DNA from: Spongiibacter taiwanensis
GTDB taxonomy: Bacteria; Pseudomonadota; Gammaproteobacteria; Pseudomonadales; Spongiibacteraceae
NCBI RefSeq assembly: GCF_023702635.1
Contig: NZ_CP098455.1
Coordinates: 620,001-684,000 of the forward strand
Direction of reading: 5' to 3'
DNA length: 64,000 nucleotides
Part shown: piece after piece, positions 14,897 through 25,103 of the stretch
How positions within the stretch are numbered: position 1 is the first letter of the stretch
Layout of the letters: the number at the start of each line of letters is the position of its first letter
Program-made: the position numbers and the translations under genes
The notes under the pieces: model-generated
The model's input: the letters and a program-made list of their open reading frames with translations, nothing else
Databases searched by the model: none
What the model was told of the DNA's origin: nothing

Positions 14897-16363
14897 TTAC
14901 TGCAGCAGGCTGAGTACACTCTGCGGCAGGGAGTTGGCCTGGGCCAGGATCGCGGTACCCGCTTGCTGCAGGATTTGCGCCTTGGTCAGGTTGGCAGTTT
15001 CGGCGGCGAAGTCCGCATCCAGAATCCGGCCACGCGATGCAGACAGGTTTTCAGAAATGGTCTGCAGGTTGGTGATGGTGGATTCGAAGCGGTTTTGTAC
15101 CGCACCGAAGGTGCTGCGCAAGTCGCTCACGGTGGTCAGCGCGGCGTCGATCCGGCTGATGGTGTCGTTAGAGCCAGCCACAGTAGACACTGACACGGAA
15201 GACAGGGTGCTGGTGTCCTTAGTGATGCTGTTGGCATGACCAATATCAGCGAACTGGCCAGTCATTGCGATGTTTTCAGTGGAAGTAAGGCTGATCGTGC
15301 CGCGATTGTTGGTGAGTGTGCCGGTGTTGTTGGTGGCCACGTCTGTGCTGAAGCCACCAGCAGGGGCTGTGCCGCCACCAACATTGGTCAACGTTGAAGT
15401 GACGTCAATGTTGCGACCATCAGCAGTCGACAGGGTTAACTCATCAGCAACCGAGTCATAACTCGCGGTCACACCAGTTTGGTTGGAGTACAAGTTGATC
15501 TGAGCAGCCATATCCGAGGCGGTAATGTCACCTCCAGTCAAATCGTATGAAGAGTAGATATTGACTGAGTTGATGGTGAGGTCGTAGGTGTCTGCACCGG
15601 TATCACCCGCAGTGATGTCGGTAAAGCCATCGTCAACCACGCTGTTGGAGGCGGTTGCAGTCAAGCCAGGTACACCGCTTGAGTTGATTGCAACGGCTTT
15701 GGCGTAGGCGCTAGTAGCGGCCTGGCCATTGTCACTGCCAGCAACGGACGCTTGTACCGAGACAGCGGCATTGCTACCCACCGCAATGGTCAAACCGCCA
15801 TCTGTCAGGGCGTTGGCGGTGACCGCTCCACCAGTTGCAGTGGCGATTTGCCCCATTTGGGTAGACTTCACACCGGTGGTCAAGTTAACGCTGATGGTCT
15901 CGCCCACATTGGCGCCAACTTGGAAAGTAGCGGTGCCGAAGGTGCCATCAAGAATCTTGGTGCCGTTGAAGGCAGTTTGACCACCGATCCGGTCGATCTC
16001 AGCCAGACGCTGCTGTACTTCAGCATCCAGCGCGGCGCGGTCAGAGGCAGAGTACGTGGAGTTGGCAGACTGTACCGCCAGCTCGCGGATGCGCTGCAGG
16101 TTGTTGGTGATTTCGTCCAGCGCGGCCTCACCGGTTTGAGCCAGTGAGATACCGTCGTTGGCGTTACGAACCGCCTGGTTCAGACCATTGATCTGGGTAG
16201 TGAAGCGGGTTGAGATGGCCAAGCCTGCAGCATCGTCTTTGGCGCTGTTAATACGCAGGCCAGTAGACAGACGTTGCAGGGAGGTGTTCAGGGTGTCTTG
16301 TGAGCGCGACAGGTTACGCTGTGCGTTCAGGGAGGCGACGTTGGTGTTGATACTAAGTGCCAT
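14897..16363 (-). CDS. fliC: Flagellin
   Basis: This 488-residue protein is the only flagellin in the window. The N-terminal D0/D1 domain starts MALSINTNVASLNAQRNLSRSQ and has the usual INSAKDDAAGLAIS. The C-terminal D0 ends with QAGTAILAQANSLPQSVLSLLQ. The middle (about 190-370) is the variable surface part, containing a flagellin-IN-like segment (YDLTINSVNIYSSYDLTGGDIT). The gene has a strong ribosome binding site (AGGAGAAAC), a sigma-28 promoter at 16448-16474 and a terminator right after it, so it is a single-gene, high-output unit. Confidence 0.97.
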   Translation of the reverse strand: MALSINTNVASLNAQRNLSRSQDTLNTSLQRLSTGLRINSAKDDAAGLAISTRFTTQINGLNQAVRNANDGISLAQTGEAALDEITNNLQRIRELAVQSANSTYSASDRAALDAEVQQRLAEIDRIGGQTAFNGTKILDGTFGTATFQVGANVGETISVNLTTGVKSTQMGQIATATGGAVTANALTDGGLTIAVGSNAAVSVQASVAGSDNGQAATSAYAKAVAINSSGVPGLTATASNSVVDDGFTDITAGDTGADTYDLTINSVNIYSSYDLTGGDITASDMAAQINLYSNQTGVTASYDSVADELTLSTADGRNIDVTSTLTNVGGGTAPAGGFSTDVATNNTGTLTNNRGTISLTSTENIAMTGQFADIGHANSITKDTSTLSSVSVSTVAGSNDTISRIDAALTTVSDLRSTFGAVQNRFESTITNLQTISENLSASRGRILDADFAAETANLTKAQILQQAGTAILAQANSLPQSVLSLLQ

Positions 16364-16447
16364 GGTGTTTCTCCTAATCTCATCGAGATAAAGACTGTCG
16401 TCTTTGTTAAGCAGCGGCCTGTCGGCTTCGTTGCGCTTTCAAACTCT

Positions 16448-16474
16448 GTATCGGTGAGAAGGAAAAAACCTTTA
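16448..16474 (-). promoter_or_regulatory. Sigma-28 promoter of fliC
   Basis: On the minus strand: TAAAGGTT, exactly 11 bp, ACCGATAC, located about 85 bp before the flagellin start. It fits the FliA consensus with two changes in the -10 part. Confidence 0.8.
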
Positions 16475-16876
16475 AGAATTTTAGGGTTAGTAGATGTACC
16501 TAGTGGGCCTAACGTATTAAAAAAGCGGCACGTTTCGGACGAGTAGAGCACTGCAGTTGACGGGTGTAAACAGGGGACTTTGATTGTCTGAAGTCTGAGG
16601 CCAGGTAACACGCAAAACCCCATTCTGAGAATTTGGCGCGATAGCAAGTTGATTACGCCGTACATCGCCCCGCCCCCAGATCAATCCCGGGGTAAGCTTC
16701 GAACCGGGGCCCAGACGGCTACGAACGCAAGCCACTGGATTCCGGATCGCAAAAAAACGCGTCCGGAATGACAAAATATCTCTTAGGCCGACAAGAAGCG
16801 CATAACATAACGCGCCGCATCTCCCGTCTCCCGTCATGCGTCCCACAACCGCCGTCAGACCGGCAGCGCAGCCGCC
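16475..16876. other. Non-coding gap between fliC and flgL
   Basis: About 400 bp with no convincing gene; open frames here are short and overlap the fliC leader. It contains a separate palindrome at 16740-16768. No terminator with a T run is seen after flgL. Confidence 0.5.
16740..16768. repeat. Hairpin repeat TTCCGGA...TCCGGAA
   Basis: TTCCGGATCGC, a seven-A loop, and CGCGTCCGGAA make a near-perfect inverted repeat followed by TGAC. It resembles the ATTCCCGC...GCGGGAATGAC class of dispersed hairpins also present at 33.2-33.7 kb. Confidence 0.6.
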
Positions 16877-18070
16877 TTAAAGATAATTAAACAACGACAG
16901 GCCCTGCACCTTGGCAAAGGCCTGCTGGGCGGCCTGTAGGCCGAGCAGCTGCTGGTTCATCCGGCTGATGCCCTCGGCGTAGTCCAGTTCCGTAATATCG
17001 GCAAGGGATTCCTGAAGGCGAATTTCGGCGCCCGCGTTAATATCCATTTGCGATTCCAGTGACTGCATCCGCGCGCCGACACCGGCTTGTTTGTCCACCA
17101 GATGGGATATGGCCTGATCCAGATTCGATATCACCGCGTTAATCTGATTGGTTAAAGTGGCCCGATCCGCAGCACTGGAACGGGAGGTATCCAGTGCCGT
17201 CGCAAACTCCGCAACGGTAGCGAACACATCCTTAACGCGAGCGGGTGCCAACTCGATACTGTCTCCGGCGGCCGGTCTACCGGTCAGATTTACCGTCATC
17301 CCGGCAACGGTGATGCTATCGCCGCGTTGGTAGTTACCGGCAGCCACAACTCCTCCACCGCTATCCACCACCTGATATTGGTCCGGGGCAGTAAATTCGA
17401 TCCGCAGCCCGGCGCCAGTGAATTGGGAAGGGTCGGACACCGAGCCTCCCTCCGCAATCAAATCGCCCTGGTTAGCGGCGCTAGGCAAAACCTGAAAGCG
17501 ACCATTGCCGCTGGGAATATTCATGAAAATCGCCGACCCGGGGTCGCCATCAGCAATAGCCGCCGCAGGGCCAATCTCCAGCTGTCGCACGCCATCATCG
17601 CCATTATAGGTCACAGACCCGTTGGCATAGCTGAAGGGCTGACTCCCCTCTTTGAAGCCAGCGAAGATAAAGTTGCCGCTGCTGTCGCGCGTATTGGCAT
17701 AGCCCACCAGGCTGTTTAATTGTTGCCAGACCTCGTTCGCAATGGCCTTGCGGCTTTCGTTGTCCTGAGTGGCGTTGGCCCCTTGCACGGCAAGATCCCG
17801 AATGCGCTGCAGCACTTCAACGCTGTTGCCTAACACCCCCTCTTCCAAACGCAGGCGGTTGTCCAGCACATTGGCATTGCGCTGATACTGGCCGGTGCGC
17901 TCCAGGGCCCGGGTCAATTCCTGAGCCCGGACACTGCCGACCGGGTCGTCGGCGGGAGACAATAATTTCTTCCCGGTTGCCACTTGCTCCTGGGTTTTGG
18001 CCAGCCGAGCCTGCTGCTCCAGCATGGCACCCAGGCCCTTGGCGTAAATCTGTCCGGTGGAGATTCTCAT
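16877..18070 (-). CDS. flgL: FlgL, hook-filament junction protein
   Basis: This 397-residue protein starts MRISTGQIYAKGLGAMLEQQARL, the flagellin-type N-terminal helix, and has KKLLSPADDPVGSVRAQEL at about residues 33-51, a typical FlgL stretch. The C-terminus (ISRMNQQLLGLQAAQQAFAKVQGLSLFNYL) is the matching D0 helix. With FlgK it joins hook to filament. It lies 24 bp after flgK and ends the flgB-to-flgL gene string. Confidence 0.95.
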   Translation of the reverse strand: MRISTGQIYAKGLGAMLEQQARLAKTQEQVATGKKLLSPADDPVGSVRAQELTRALERTGQYQRNANVLDNRLRLEEGVLGNSVEVLQRIRDLAVQGANATQDNESRKAIANEVWQQLNSLVGYANTRDSSGNFIFAGFKEGSQPFSYANGSVTYNGDDGVRQLEIGPAAAIADGDPGSAIFMNIPSGNGRFQVLPSAANQGDLIAEGGSVSDPSQFTGAGLRIEFTAPDQYQVVDSGGGVVAAGNYQRGDSITVAGMTVNLTGRPAAGDSIELAPARVKDVFATVAEFATALDTSRSSAADRATLTNQINAVISNLDQAISHLVDKQAGVGARMQSLESQMDINAGAEIRLQESLADITELDYAEGISRMNQQLLGLQAAQQAFAKVQGLSLFNYL

Positions 18071-18094
18071 GGTGTCACTACCTCAATACGCCGC

Positions 18095-19984
18095 TTAGCG
18101 GAACGCCGCCATCAGCGCCTGAAACATGTCGTTGGCGGCACTGGTGGCCTTGGCCGCTGCCTGATAGGCCTGCTGGAACTTGAGCAAATTGGCCGCCTCT
18201 TCGTCCAGATTCACCCCGGATATCTCCTGCTGGCGGGCCTGGGTCTGGGTCAGCAAATTCTGCTGGGACTGCCGGTTGACCTCGGCGCTGCGGGTCGCCA
18301 CGGCAACATCGCCAACCAACCCGCTCAGGGTGGTTTGCAAGCTGGCGGTGCCGCCGTTCAAAACACCTTTGGTCTCAGTGGCCACCAGCTTCAAGGCATT
18401 GCGGTTGTCGCCCACCCCGCCAACGTTGGCGCCGATAAAAAAGCGATCACCTGCCGCTGGATTACCGTTAATGCTGAGCCGATTGCCGTTAATGTCGATA
18501 TTCGCACTCGGAACGTAGCTAAAGCTGCCACTGCCGTTGATGCTATAGGTGGTCGGGCTCGTGAACTCAATGGTCACATCACTGAGCAAGGCCGGGTCGC
18601 TGGGATCAATAATCTCTGTCTGACTGATACTGGCGCCGCCGGCATTGTCAGGTTCGGCACGGGTGCGGGTTGGCGCCGCTGCGGCTATTCGCGCAGGGTC
18701 ATTAATCAACACCGAGAGGTGACGGGGCGCATCCGCGGTGGGGCGCAGCAAAAAGCGATCCCCTGTCGCCGGCGTATTGCTGACCACAAAGCTGACACCC
18801 TGATAGACAAAGGGGTCAGCCGCTGTGCCCGCACCTGTCACACCCGTCACGGGCACCTGACTGCCTGCGGTATAAAAATTCCAGTTGCTGCCATCAAAGC
18901 GCATCAGCACATTGTCGCCAGTGATCTGGCCCATATCGGTGATTTGCGCGGTTACCGTCGCATTGCCGGTGTTGGCGGTGGAGCGAAAAGCCTGGGGTTC
19001 AGAGATGCCAAACAAGGCCTGACCCATATCGCCGTTCAGGTCCATACCTGCCTGGTTTTGTTCGTTTAAGGTGGTGGCCAGGGTAACCGTAATCCGGCCC
19101 AGCTCGCTTTTCGCCTCGCTGAGAATGCCGTCCCGGAAGGACAGCACGCCGCCCAGCACACCGCCGCTGACAATGTCAGAAATCACCGCATTGCCGCCAC
19201 TTTTCTGCAGGGCCAGCTCCACCCGATCAGGCTCAAACTCGCTGCGCACCGCCGCCAACTGGGTGCTCTTTTGTCCCAACACTAGGGATTCGCCGTTGGC
19301 GATAAACACGTTCAGCGCGCCGTCGTCCTGTACCACGGTCTTGATACCAATCAGCTCATTGAGCTGGATGACGGCTTGGTCCCGCTTATCCAGCAGGTCA
19401 TTGGCCGCTGTGCCAAACTGCCCTTCGCTCTCTGAGATCAACCGGTTCATTTCGGCAACCTGTGCGGCCAGGTCATTGATAGATGCCACCGAGCTGCTAA
19501 TGCGCAGATTGACCTCTTTATCCATGGACGACATTTGCGAATCCAGCTCCGCAATCCGCGACGCCAGGGAATTGGCTTCGGCAATCATTAACTGGCGCGA
19601 CGAAATCGAACTCGGGTCGTCCGCCATGTCCTGAATGCTGTTGTAGAACCGCGACATGGACGACGCCAGGCCGATGTCCGGATCGGCCACCACATTGTCC
19701 AGTTGGACGGCCAGCTTGTAGTAGCTGTCCAGATGGTTAAAGCCCGCCGTCGCATCGCGCAACTGGCTGGTGGCAAATTCATCGTAAACCCGCCGCACCG
19801 AGGAGAGGCTCACCCCGGAGCCAATGCTCAGGTTGCCCACCTGCTGAGGTGTGCGACTGGAAAAGTCGACCCGCTGGCGGCTGTAGCCTTCGGTATCGGC
19901 ATTAGCGATATTGTGACTGCTAGTAGCCATCGCCCGCTGGTAGGACACCAGCGCCGACAGAGAATTGCCCAACATATCACCCAT
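18095..19984 (-). CDS. flgK: FlgK, hook-associated protein 1
   Basis: This 629-residue protein has the N-terminal rod/hook signature LVSYQRAMATSSHNIANADTEGYSRQRVDF and the C-terminal ISGVNLDEEAANLLKFQQAYQAAAK. The long middle contains Ca/Thr/Gly-rich adhesive-like repeats usual in FlgK of this length. It is the first junction protein on the hook. It begins 3 bp after the stop of flgJ. Confidence 0.96.
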   Translation of the reverse strand: MGDMLGNSLSALVSYQRAMATSSHNIANADTEGYSRQRVDFSSRTPQQVGNLSIGSGVSLSSVRRVYDEFATSQLRDATAGFNHLDSYYKLAVQLDNVVADPDIGLASSMSRFYNSIQDMADDPSSISSRQLMIAEANSLASRIAELDSQMSSMDKEVNLRISSSVASINDLAAQVAEMNRLISESEGQFGTAANDLLDKRDQAVIQLNELIGIKTVVQDDGALNVFIANGESLVLGQKSTQLAAVRSEFEPDRVELALQKSGGNAVISDIVSGGVLGGVLSFRDGILSEAKSELGRITVTLATTLNEQNQAGMDLNGDMGQALFGISEPQAFRSTANTGNATVTAQITDMGQITGDNVLMRFDGSNWNFYTAGSQVPVTGVTGAGTAADPFVYQGVSFVVSNTPATGDRFLLRPTADAPRHLSVLINDPARIAAAAPTRTRAEPDNAGGASISQTEIIDPSDPALLSDVTIEFTSPTTYSINGSGSFSYVPSANIDINGNRLSINGNPAAGDRFFIGANVGGVGDNRNALKLVATETKGVLNGGTASLQTTLSGLVGDVAVATRSAEVNRQSQQNLLTQTQARQQEISGVNLDEEAANLLKFQQAYQAAAKATSAANDMFQALMAAFR

Positions 19985-19987
19985 GAT

Positions 19988-20404
19988 TTACCTCTCTAAA
20001 GACGACATATCGGCACCGCTGGCCATTTCCTGAATACGGGCCTGGCGCAATTGCAGGCGCAGAGAGTCCGCCGTGGCGGTCAACTCGCCACTGCTCGACT
20101 CGGATACTCCCTGTTGCCGGGCAAGTTGCTTGGCGATGACTTCAGCCAGGCCAATACCCTGATGCTCAGACATCGACACCGACAACTGACTGTCGAGCAT
20201 GTCCTGATACATTTTCTGGCCGGAGTCGGAGAACAACCCGCCCTCGGGCACGGTGTCGCGCATGCTTTTCAGCATCATCTGCACAAACAGGGCCTCAAAC
20301 TGCCGCGCGACCGGCATCGCCGCTTCTTCCGGGCTTTGTGCAGCCTCTTTCTTGAGCGCCGCCAGACCGGAAAAGTCGTGATAGTTTTGGGCCTTGATAT
20401 CCAT
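19988..20404 (-). CDS. flgJ: FlgJ, rod-binding domain only
   Basis: This 138-residue protein consists of the N-terminal rod-capping domain: ARQFEALFVQMMLKSMRDT and LFSDSGQKMYQDMLDSQLS (about residues 32-80). The C-terminal peptidoglycan-cutting (glucosaminidase) half found in Salmonella and Pseudomonas FlgJ, which brings the protein to 300-400 residues, is absent: the frame ends and flgK starts 3 bp later. A separate lytic enzyme must open the wall for the rod. The gene directly follows flgI with no gap. Confidence 0.93.
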   Translation of the reverse strand: MDIKAQNYHDFSGLAALKKEAAQSPEEAAMPVARQFEALFVQMMLKSMRDTVPEGGLFSDSGQKMYQDMLDSQLSVSMSEHQGIGLAEVIAKQLARQQGVSESSSGELTATADSLRLQLRQARIQEMASGADMSSLER

Positions 20405-21544
20405 TTAGATCACCACCAGCTCGGCGCGCAGCGCGCCCGCTTGATCCAGCGCCTCGAGGATCGCCACCAGGTCACCAGGGGCCGCGCCCACCGAGTTAAT
20501 CGCCTTGACGATTTCCTCCAGGGTGACCCCGGCATCGAGCAGGAACATTCGCGAGCCTGATTCAGTCACTTCAATGGACGATTCCGGGGTGACCACCGTG
20601 GTGCCGCCTCGGCTGAAGGGTTGGGGCTGGCTGACATTCAGGTTTTCGCTGATCGATACCGTCAAGGAACCGTGGGTCACCGCGGCGGGCATCACCCGGA
20701 CGTTGCCACCGATAACAATGGTGCCCGTGCGGGAGTTCACCACGACCTTGGCACCGGCTTCCGCCGGGGTGATTTCCAGACTTTCCAGCAACGAGATAAA
20801 GGTCACGCTGCGATCCGGGTTGCTGGGGCCAAGCACTTTCACGGAGGCAGAATCCAGCGCGCTGGCAGTGCCCGCACCGAACTTGCTGTTAATTTCCTGG
20901 GCCAGACGGTGAGCGGTGGTGAAATCGGGCTTCTTCAAATTCAACATGATTTCACCGTTAGCGGCCATAGTGCTGGGCGCGGCCCGCTCGACGGTCGCGC
21001 CATTGGGAATACGACCGGCGCTGGGGATGTTTACGGTTACCCGGGAGCCGTCATTGCCGGAAGCGCCCAAACCGCCCACCAGCAAGCTGCCCTGGGCAAT
21101 GGCGTAGACCTGGCCATCTGCTCCCATCAGGGGCGCCATCAACAGGCTGCCGCCGCGCAGGCTGGCAGCATTACCAATGGATGACACCGTAATATCAATG
21201 GTCTGGCCGGGCTTGGCGAAGGGCGGCAAATTGGCATGCACGGTGACCGCAGCCACGTTTTTCAGCTGGGGGTTCACATTATCCGGCACCCGAATGCCAA
21301 AGCCGCTGAGCATGTTTTTAATGCTTTGCACGGTAAAAGGCGCCTGACTGGTTTGGTCCCCGGTGCCACTCAAGCCCACCACCAGACCGTAGCCCACCAG
21401 TTGGTTTTCCCGCACCCCGGCGACGCTAACCAGATCCTTCACCCGATCGGCCCGGGCAACCTGGCTCAAGCCAAGCATCAGGCTGGCCGACAACAGCGCC
21501 GACAGTAGGCCCTTACCAAGATTCACCGACAGTTTCTTCATCAT
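20405..21544 (-). CDS. flgI: FlgI, flagellar P-ring protein
   Basis: This 379-residue protein starts at the ATG at 21544 behind TAGGAG; the frame stays open for 57 codons upstream but that part is not FlgI-like. A signal peptide ([20 protein letters not shown]) is followed by the conserved [26 protein letters not shown]. It forms the periplasmic P ring around the rod. The chaperone FlgA is encoded divergently at 26977. Confidence 0.96.
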   Translation of the reverse strand: MMKKLSVNLGKGLLSALLSASLMLGLSQVARADRVKDLVSVAGVRENQLVGYGLVVGLSGTGDQTSQAPFTVQSIKNMLSGFGIRVPDNVNPQLKNVAAVTVHANLPPFAKPGQTIDITVSSIGNAASLRGGSLLMAPLMGADGQVYAIAQGSLLVGGLGASGNDGSRVTVNIPSAGRIPNGATVERAAPSTMAANGEIMLNLKKPDFTTAHRLAQEINSKFGAGTASALDSASVKVLGPSNPDRSVTFISLLESLEITPAEAGAKVVVNSRTGTIVIGGNVRVMPAAVTHGSLTVSISENLNVSQPQPFSRGGTTVVTPESSIEVTESGSRMFLLDAGVTLEEIVKAINSVGAAPGDLVAILEALDQAGALRAELVVI

Positions 21545-21560
21545 GTTTCTCCTACCACCC

Positions 21561-22244
21561 TCAGAAGGGCGACAGCACGGACTGGAACAGGCGGCCAAGC
21601 CAGCCCATGGAATTGGCATCGGCCAAGGTACCTTTGCCGCTGTAGGCAATGCGGGCATCGGCCACTTTGTAAGACGGCACCGTGTTGTCCGCCGCAATGT
21701 CCTCTGGGCGAACAATGCCCATCAGGCGGATAAATTCTTCGCCCTGGTTAATCGTCACCCACTTTTCGCCGCGCACCCGCAGGCTGCCGTTAGTTAGCAC
21801 CTCAGACACGGTAACGGTAATGCTGCCGGTCAGGCTGTTGCTCTGGGAGCTGCTGCCCTGCCCCGAAAACTCCTGCTCGTTGCCGACCGAGGTATCAATG
21901 GGAATGCCGCCGCGGGTCACCGCCCGGCCGAGTACAGTCGCCCCCGGAATCTCCAGATCACTGCTTTTGCTGGTGGCAGTGGTAGACGACTTACTGGCAT
22001 CGGTCTTTTCCTGCAGGGTGACGGTAATAATGTCCCCCACCTGGCGGGCCCGACGGTCGAGGAAGAGCTTCATGCCATAGTTCGGCCGATAAATTGATCC
22101 GGCGGTCGCCGGCGGCATCGGCTCAACCGGTACCGCCGCTGACTCCCAATTGGCGTTGTTGCGGGCCGCCGGGTTCTGGGCGCAGGCGCCCAAGGCAGCG
22201 AGTACGGCGATCAGCAGCAGGCGGGTAAAGTGAGTTCTACGCAT
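21561..22244 (-). CDS. flgH: FlgH, flagellar L-ring lipoprotein
   Basis: This 227-residue protein has a lipoprotein signal with lipobox LGAC (Cys near residue 21). The conserved [22 protein letters not shown] and the ending [14 protein letters not shown] identify FlgH, the outer-membrane L ring. It is placed between flgG and flgI, the normal order. Confidence 0.96.
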   Translation of the reverse strand: MRRTHFTRLLLIAVLAALGACAQNPAARNNANWESAAVPVEPMPPATAGSIYRPNYGMKLFLDRRARQVGDIITVTLQEKTDASKSSTTATSKSSDLEIPGATVLGRAVTRGGIPIDTSVGNEQEFSGQGSSSQSNSLTGSITVTVSEVLTNGSLRVRGEKWVTINQGEEFIRLMGIVRPEDIAADNTVPSYKVADARIAYSGKGTLADANSMGWLGRLFQSVLSPF

Positions 22245-22270
22245 GGTGTCGTCCCGGGGCCGAAGCCGAA

Positions 22271-23056
22271 TTACATATTGTTGTTAACATATTGCATCAT
22301 CTGATCACTGGTGGAGATGGCCTTGGAATTCATCTCATAGGCACGCTGGGTTTCGATCATATTCACCAGCTCTTCCACCACGTTCACGTTAGAGCCTTCC
22401 AGGGCGCCTTGGGCAACCGTGCCCATGCCGGTCAAGCCGGGGGTGCCGGTTTGGGGCGCACCGCTAGAGGCGGATTCCAGATACAGGTTTTCGCCCCGGG
22501 CCTGCAGACCGGAGGCATTCACAAAATCGGCCAGCTGCAGGCTGCCGATTTGTAATGGTGTGGTTTCCCCAGCGATCAGGGCGCTCACCACCCCGTCGCT
22601 ACCCACGGTAATGCTCTGGGTGCCCTGGGGCACGGTGATACCGGGCTCCACGATATTGCCGGTGTTGGTGACCAGTTGTCCCTGGTCATCCAGCTGAAAG
22701 GCACCGTCACGGGTGTACGCCATGGAGCCATCGGGCATGCGGATCTGAAAGAAGCCGCGGCCCTGAATAGCCAGGTCCAGCGAGTTGCCAGTCTGGTTCA
22801 TGCTGCCCTGCTGATGGATTTTCTCGGTCGACACCACCCGCACCCCGGTTCCCACAGCCAGGCCACTGGGTGAACGGGTTTGCTGGGAGGTTTGGCCGCC
22901 CACCTGACGCTGATTCTGGTACAGCAGGTCTTCAAAGGACGCCCGGTCCCGCTTGAAGCCGGTGGTATTGGCGTTGGCCAGGTTGTTACTGGTGACCTGC
23001 ATCCGGGTTTGCTGGGCATCCAGGCCGGTTTTTGCGACCCACAGAGATGAGTTCAT
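22271..23056 (-). CDS. flgG: FlgG, distal rod protein
   Basis: This 261-residue protein starts [39 protein letters not shown] and ends [34 protein letters not shown]. Both are the classical rod/hook family termini, and the length equals that of other FlgG proteins. It forms the distal rod through the P and L rings. Confidence 0.97.
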   Translation of the reverse strand: MNSSLWVAKTGLDAQQTRMQVTSNNLANANTTGFKRDRASFEDLLYQNQRQVGGQTSQQTRSPSGLAVGTGVRVVSTEKIHQQGSMNQTGNSLDLAIQGRGFFQIRMPDGSMAYTRDGAFQLDDQGQLVTNTGNIVEPGITVPQGTQSITVGSDGVVSALIAGETTPLQIGSLQLADFVNASGLQARGENLYLESASSGAPQTGTPGLTGMGTVAQGALEGSNVNVVEELVNMIETQRAYEMNSKAISTSDQMMQYVNNNM

Positions 23057-23069
23057 ACTGTCGTTCCTC

Positions 23070-23810
23070 TTATTCCAATCGCATCAGACGTGCGCTGGTT
23101 TCGTCGATGGTTTTGGCGGTATCCATCACCTTCACCTGCATTTCAAACTGGCGCGCCAGCGCGATCATATTCACCATGGCGTCCACCGCATTCACATTGG
23201 ATGACTCCAAACTGCCGGCGGTAATTCGCACCGCCGCCGAGGTTTCTGCCTGACCGCCATCCTTCAGGCGGATCAAGCCATCTTCCCCTTTCACCAATTG
23301 CGCGGGGTCCGCATCCACCAGGCGAATGCGGTCCACTGTCACTTGGGATTCCGGCCCCTGGCCCAGGGGGACAATCGACACGGTGCCATCGTCACCAATA
23401 AACAGGCTTTGATGATCGGGAATGGCCACCGGGCCGCCGTCACCCATCACCGGTTGGCCGGCGCCGTTAATCAACATGCCATCACTGGTCAGACTGAAAT
23501 CGCCCCGACGACTGTAGGCTTCGCTGCCATCGGCAGCCTGCACCGCAAACCAGCCGCTGCCGCGAATAGCCACGTCCAGGTCGCGGCCGGTGCTCATCAC
23601 CGCGCCCGGGGTAAAGTCGGTTTCCGTGCCCGCCATCACCGCATTGGCGCGGGTGGCGTGGCCCGGTCCGTCAATGTTCTGGGTCATCAGGCTTTGAAAG
23701 TCAGCCCGAAATCCCGCAGTGCTGACGTTGGCCAGATTGTTGGCATTGTTGGTCTGTGCCATTTGGGTGTGCTTCGCACCGGTCATGCCGAGAAAAACCA
23801 ATCTGTCCAT
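23070..23810 (-). CDS. flgF: FlgF, proximal rod protein
   Basis: This 246-residue protein starts [38 protein letters not shown], a FlgF-type opening, and ends in the family motif [25 protein letters not shown]. The length is usual. It lies 13 bp upstream of flgG. Confidence 0.95.
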   Translation of the reverse strand: MDRLVFLGMTGAKHTQMAQTNNANNLANVSTAGFRADFQSLMTQNIDGPGHATRANAVMAGTETDFTPGAVMSTGRDLDVAIRGSGWFAVQAADGSEAYSRRGDFSLTSDGMLINGAGQPVMGDGGPVAIPDHQSLFIGDDGTVSIVPLGQGPESQVTVDRIRLVDADPAQLVKGEDGLIRLKDGGQAETSAAVRITAGSLESSNVNAVDAMVNMIALARQFEMQVKVMDTAKTIDETSARLMRLE

Positions 23811-23849
23811 CGTCTGCTCCTTACTCGCTTATCTGCTTCAGCTCAGTCA

Positions 23850-25067
23850 TTAGCGAATATTGATAATCGCCTGAGTTACCTGGTCAGATGTGGAGATCAT
23901 CTGGGTGTTGGCCTGGAAATTCCGCTGGGCGGTGATCATTTCCACCAGCTCGGCGGTCAAGTCCACGTTGGAACCCTCCAGGGCACCGGCTTGCAACAGC
24001 CCAAAATTGGAAGTACCAGCCTCACCCAAGCGCGGACCACCCGAGGTATAGGTTTCCGCCCAAGAAGTATCGCCCTGCTGCTGCAGGCCATTGGGGTTGG
24101 AGAAGATCGCCATCGCCACTTTTCCCAGTTGCGAAGACTGGCCATTGGTGAAGCGGGCAGAGACCACCCCGGTGCTGCTGACTTCGATGCCGGTCATCCG
24201 GCCCGTGGTGAAACCATCCTGCTGCAGGTTGTTCACGCTGAACTCCTGGCCATACTGGGTGGTGTCGATGTAGTTAAAGCTCAGGTTCAGATCGGCGGCA
24301 CCGGTGCCGGGATCGTAGGCTGGATAGGTAACCAGACCTGAGGCCGGGCTGGTCAAAATACCGGCATTATCAAAGGTCAGGGTATTGGCGCCACCCACCG
24401 GGTTGTCGTCCACATACAAGCGCTGACTCCAGTTGTTAGCAGTGGGCTCCTTAATAAAGTACATGGTCGCCGTATGGCTGGTGCCCAGGGAGTCGTACAC
24501 CGTCATCGAGGTAGCGTGGTTGTAGCTCGAGGGCAAGGTCGGGTCGAATGGGCTCGCCGCCGGGACGGGCGCATTGGCAGGCAGATTCAAACCAATGTCG
24601 GTGCGGCTGGTCTGTTGCGGTGGGTTCTCGGTGATCTGCAGTTTCAGATCGGCCAGGGAGCCGGTGGCAAAGGTGCCATTGGCGGCCGCCGGAAACACCT
24701 GCAGTTTTTCCAGGTTGCTGTTCACCACGTAGCCGTCACGATCAACGCTGAAGGCCCCGGCGCGGGTATAGGTAATCCCGTTGGCGCCTTTCATGGTGAA
24801 GAAGCCCTCACCGCTGATGGCCAGGTCCAGGTTGTTATCGGTGAAGTCGATATTGCCCTGGGAGAACTGCTGGGTAATGGTGTTCAGACGCACACCGGCA
24901 CCGGGGGTGGTGGCCGTGACGTCGTTGTTCGAGGTGGCGAATACGTCCGCAAAGGACGACCGGGAACTCTTGAAGCCCGTGGTATTCACGTTGGCGATGT
25001 TATGCGCCGTGATATCCAGGTGGGCAGAGGCGGCGTTCAATCCACTCAGTGCGATACGAAAGCTCAT
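23850..25067 (-). CDS. flgE: FlgE, flagellar hook protein
   Basis: This 405-residue protein starts MSFRIALSGLNAASAHLDITAHNIANVNTTGFK and ends VDLTAELVEMITAQRNFQANTQMISTSDQVTQAIINI. The central part (about 150-330) contains the D1/D2 hook domains. The length is typical of a short FlgE. Its polymer length is set by FliK encoded at 31691-32935. Confidence 0.97.
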   Translation of the reverse strand: MSFRIALSGLNAASAHLDITAHNIANVNTTGFKSSRSSFADVFATSNNDVTATTPGAGVRLNTITQQFSQGNIDFTDNNLDLAISGEGFFTMKGANGITYTRAGAFSVDRDGYVVNSNLEKLQVFPAAANGTFATGSLADLKLQITENPPQQTSRTDIGLNLPANAPVPAASPFDPTLPSSYNHATSMTVYDSLGTSHTATMYFIKEPTANNWSQRLYVDDNPVGGANTLTFDNAGILTSPASGLVTYPAYDPGTGAADLNLSFNYIDTTQYGQEFSVNNLQQDGFTTGRMTGIEVSSTGVVSARFTNGQSSQLGKVAMAIFSNPNGLQQQGDTSWAETYTSGGPRLGEAGTSNFGLLQAGALEGSNVDLTAELVEMITAQRNFQANTQMISTSDQVTQAIINIR

Positions 25068-25103
25068 AATGTCACTCCTACTGGCATAGCGATCCCACCG
25101 GGA

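Noticed and set aside
16327-16846. Minus-strand frames of about 110 residues upstream of fliC
   Set aside because: They overlap the fliC promoter, leader and start; no conserved features are seen.
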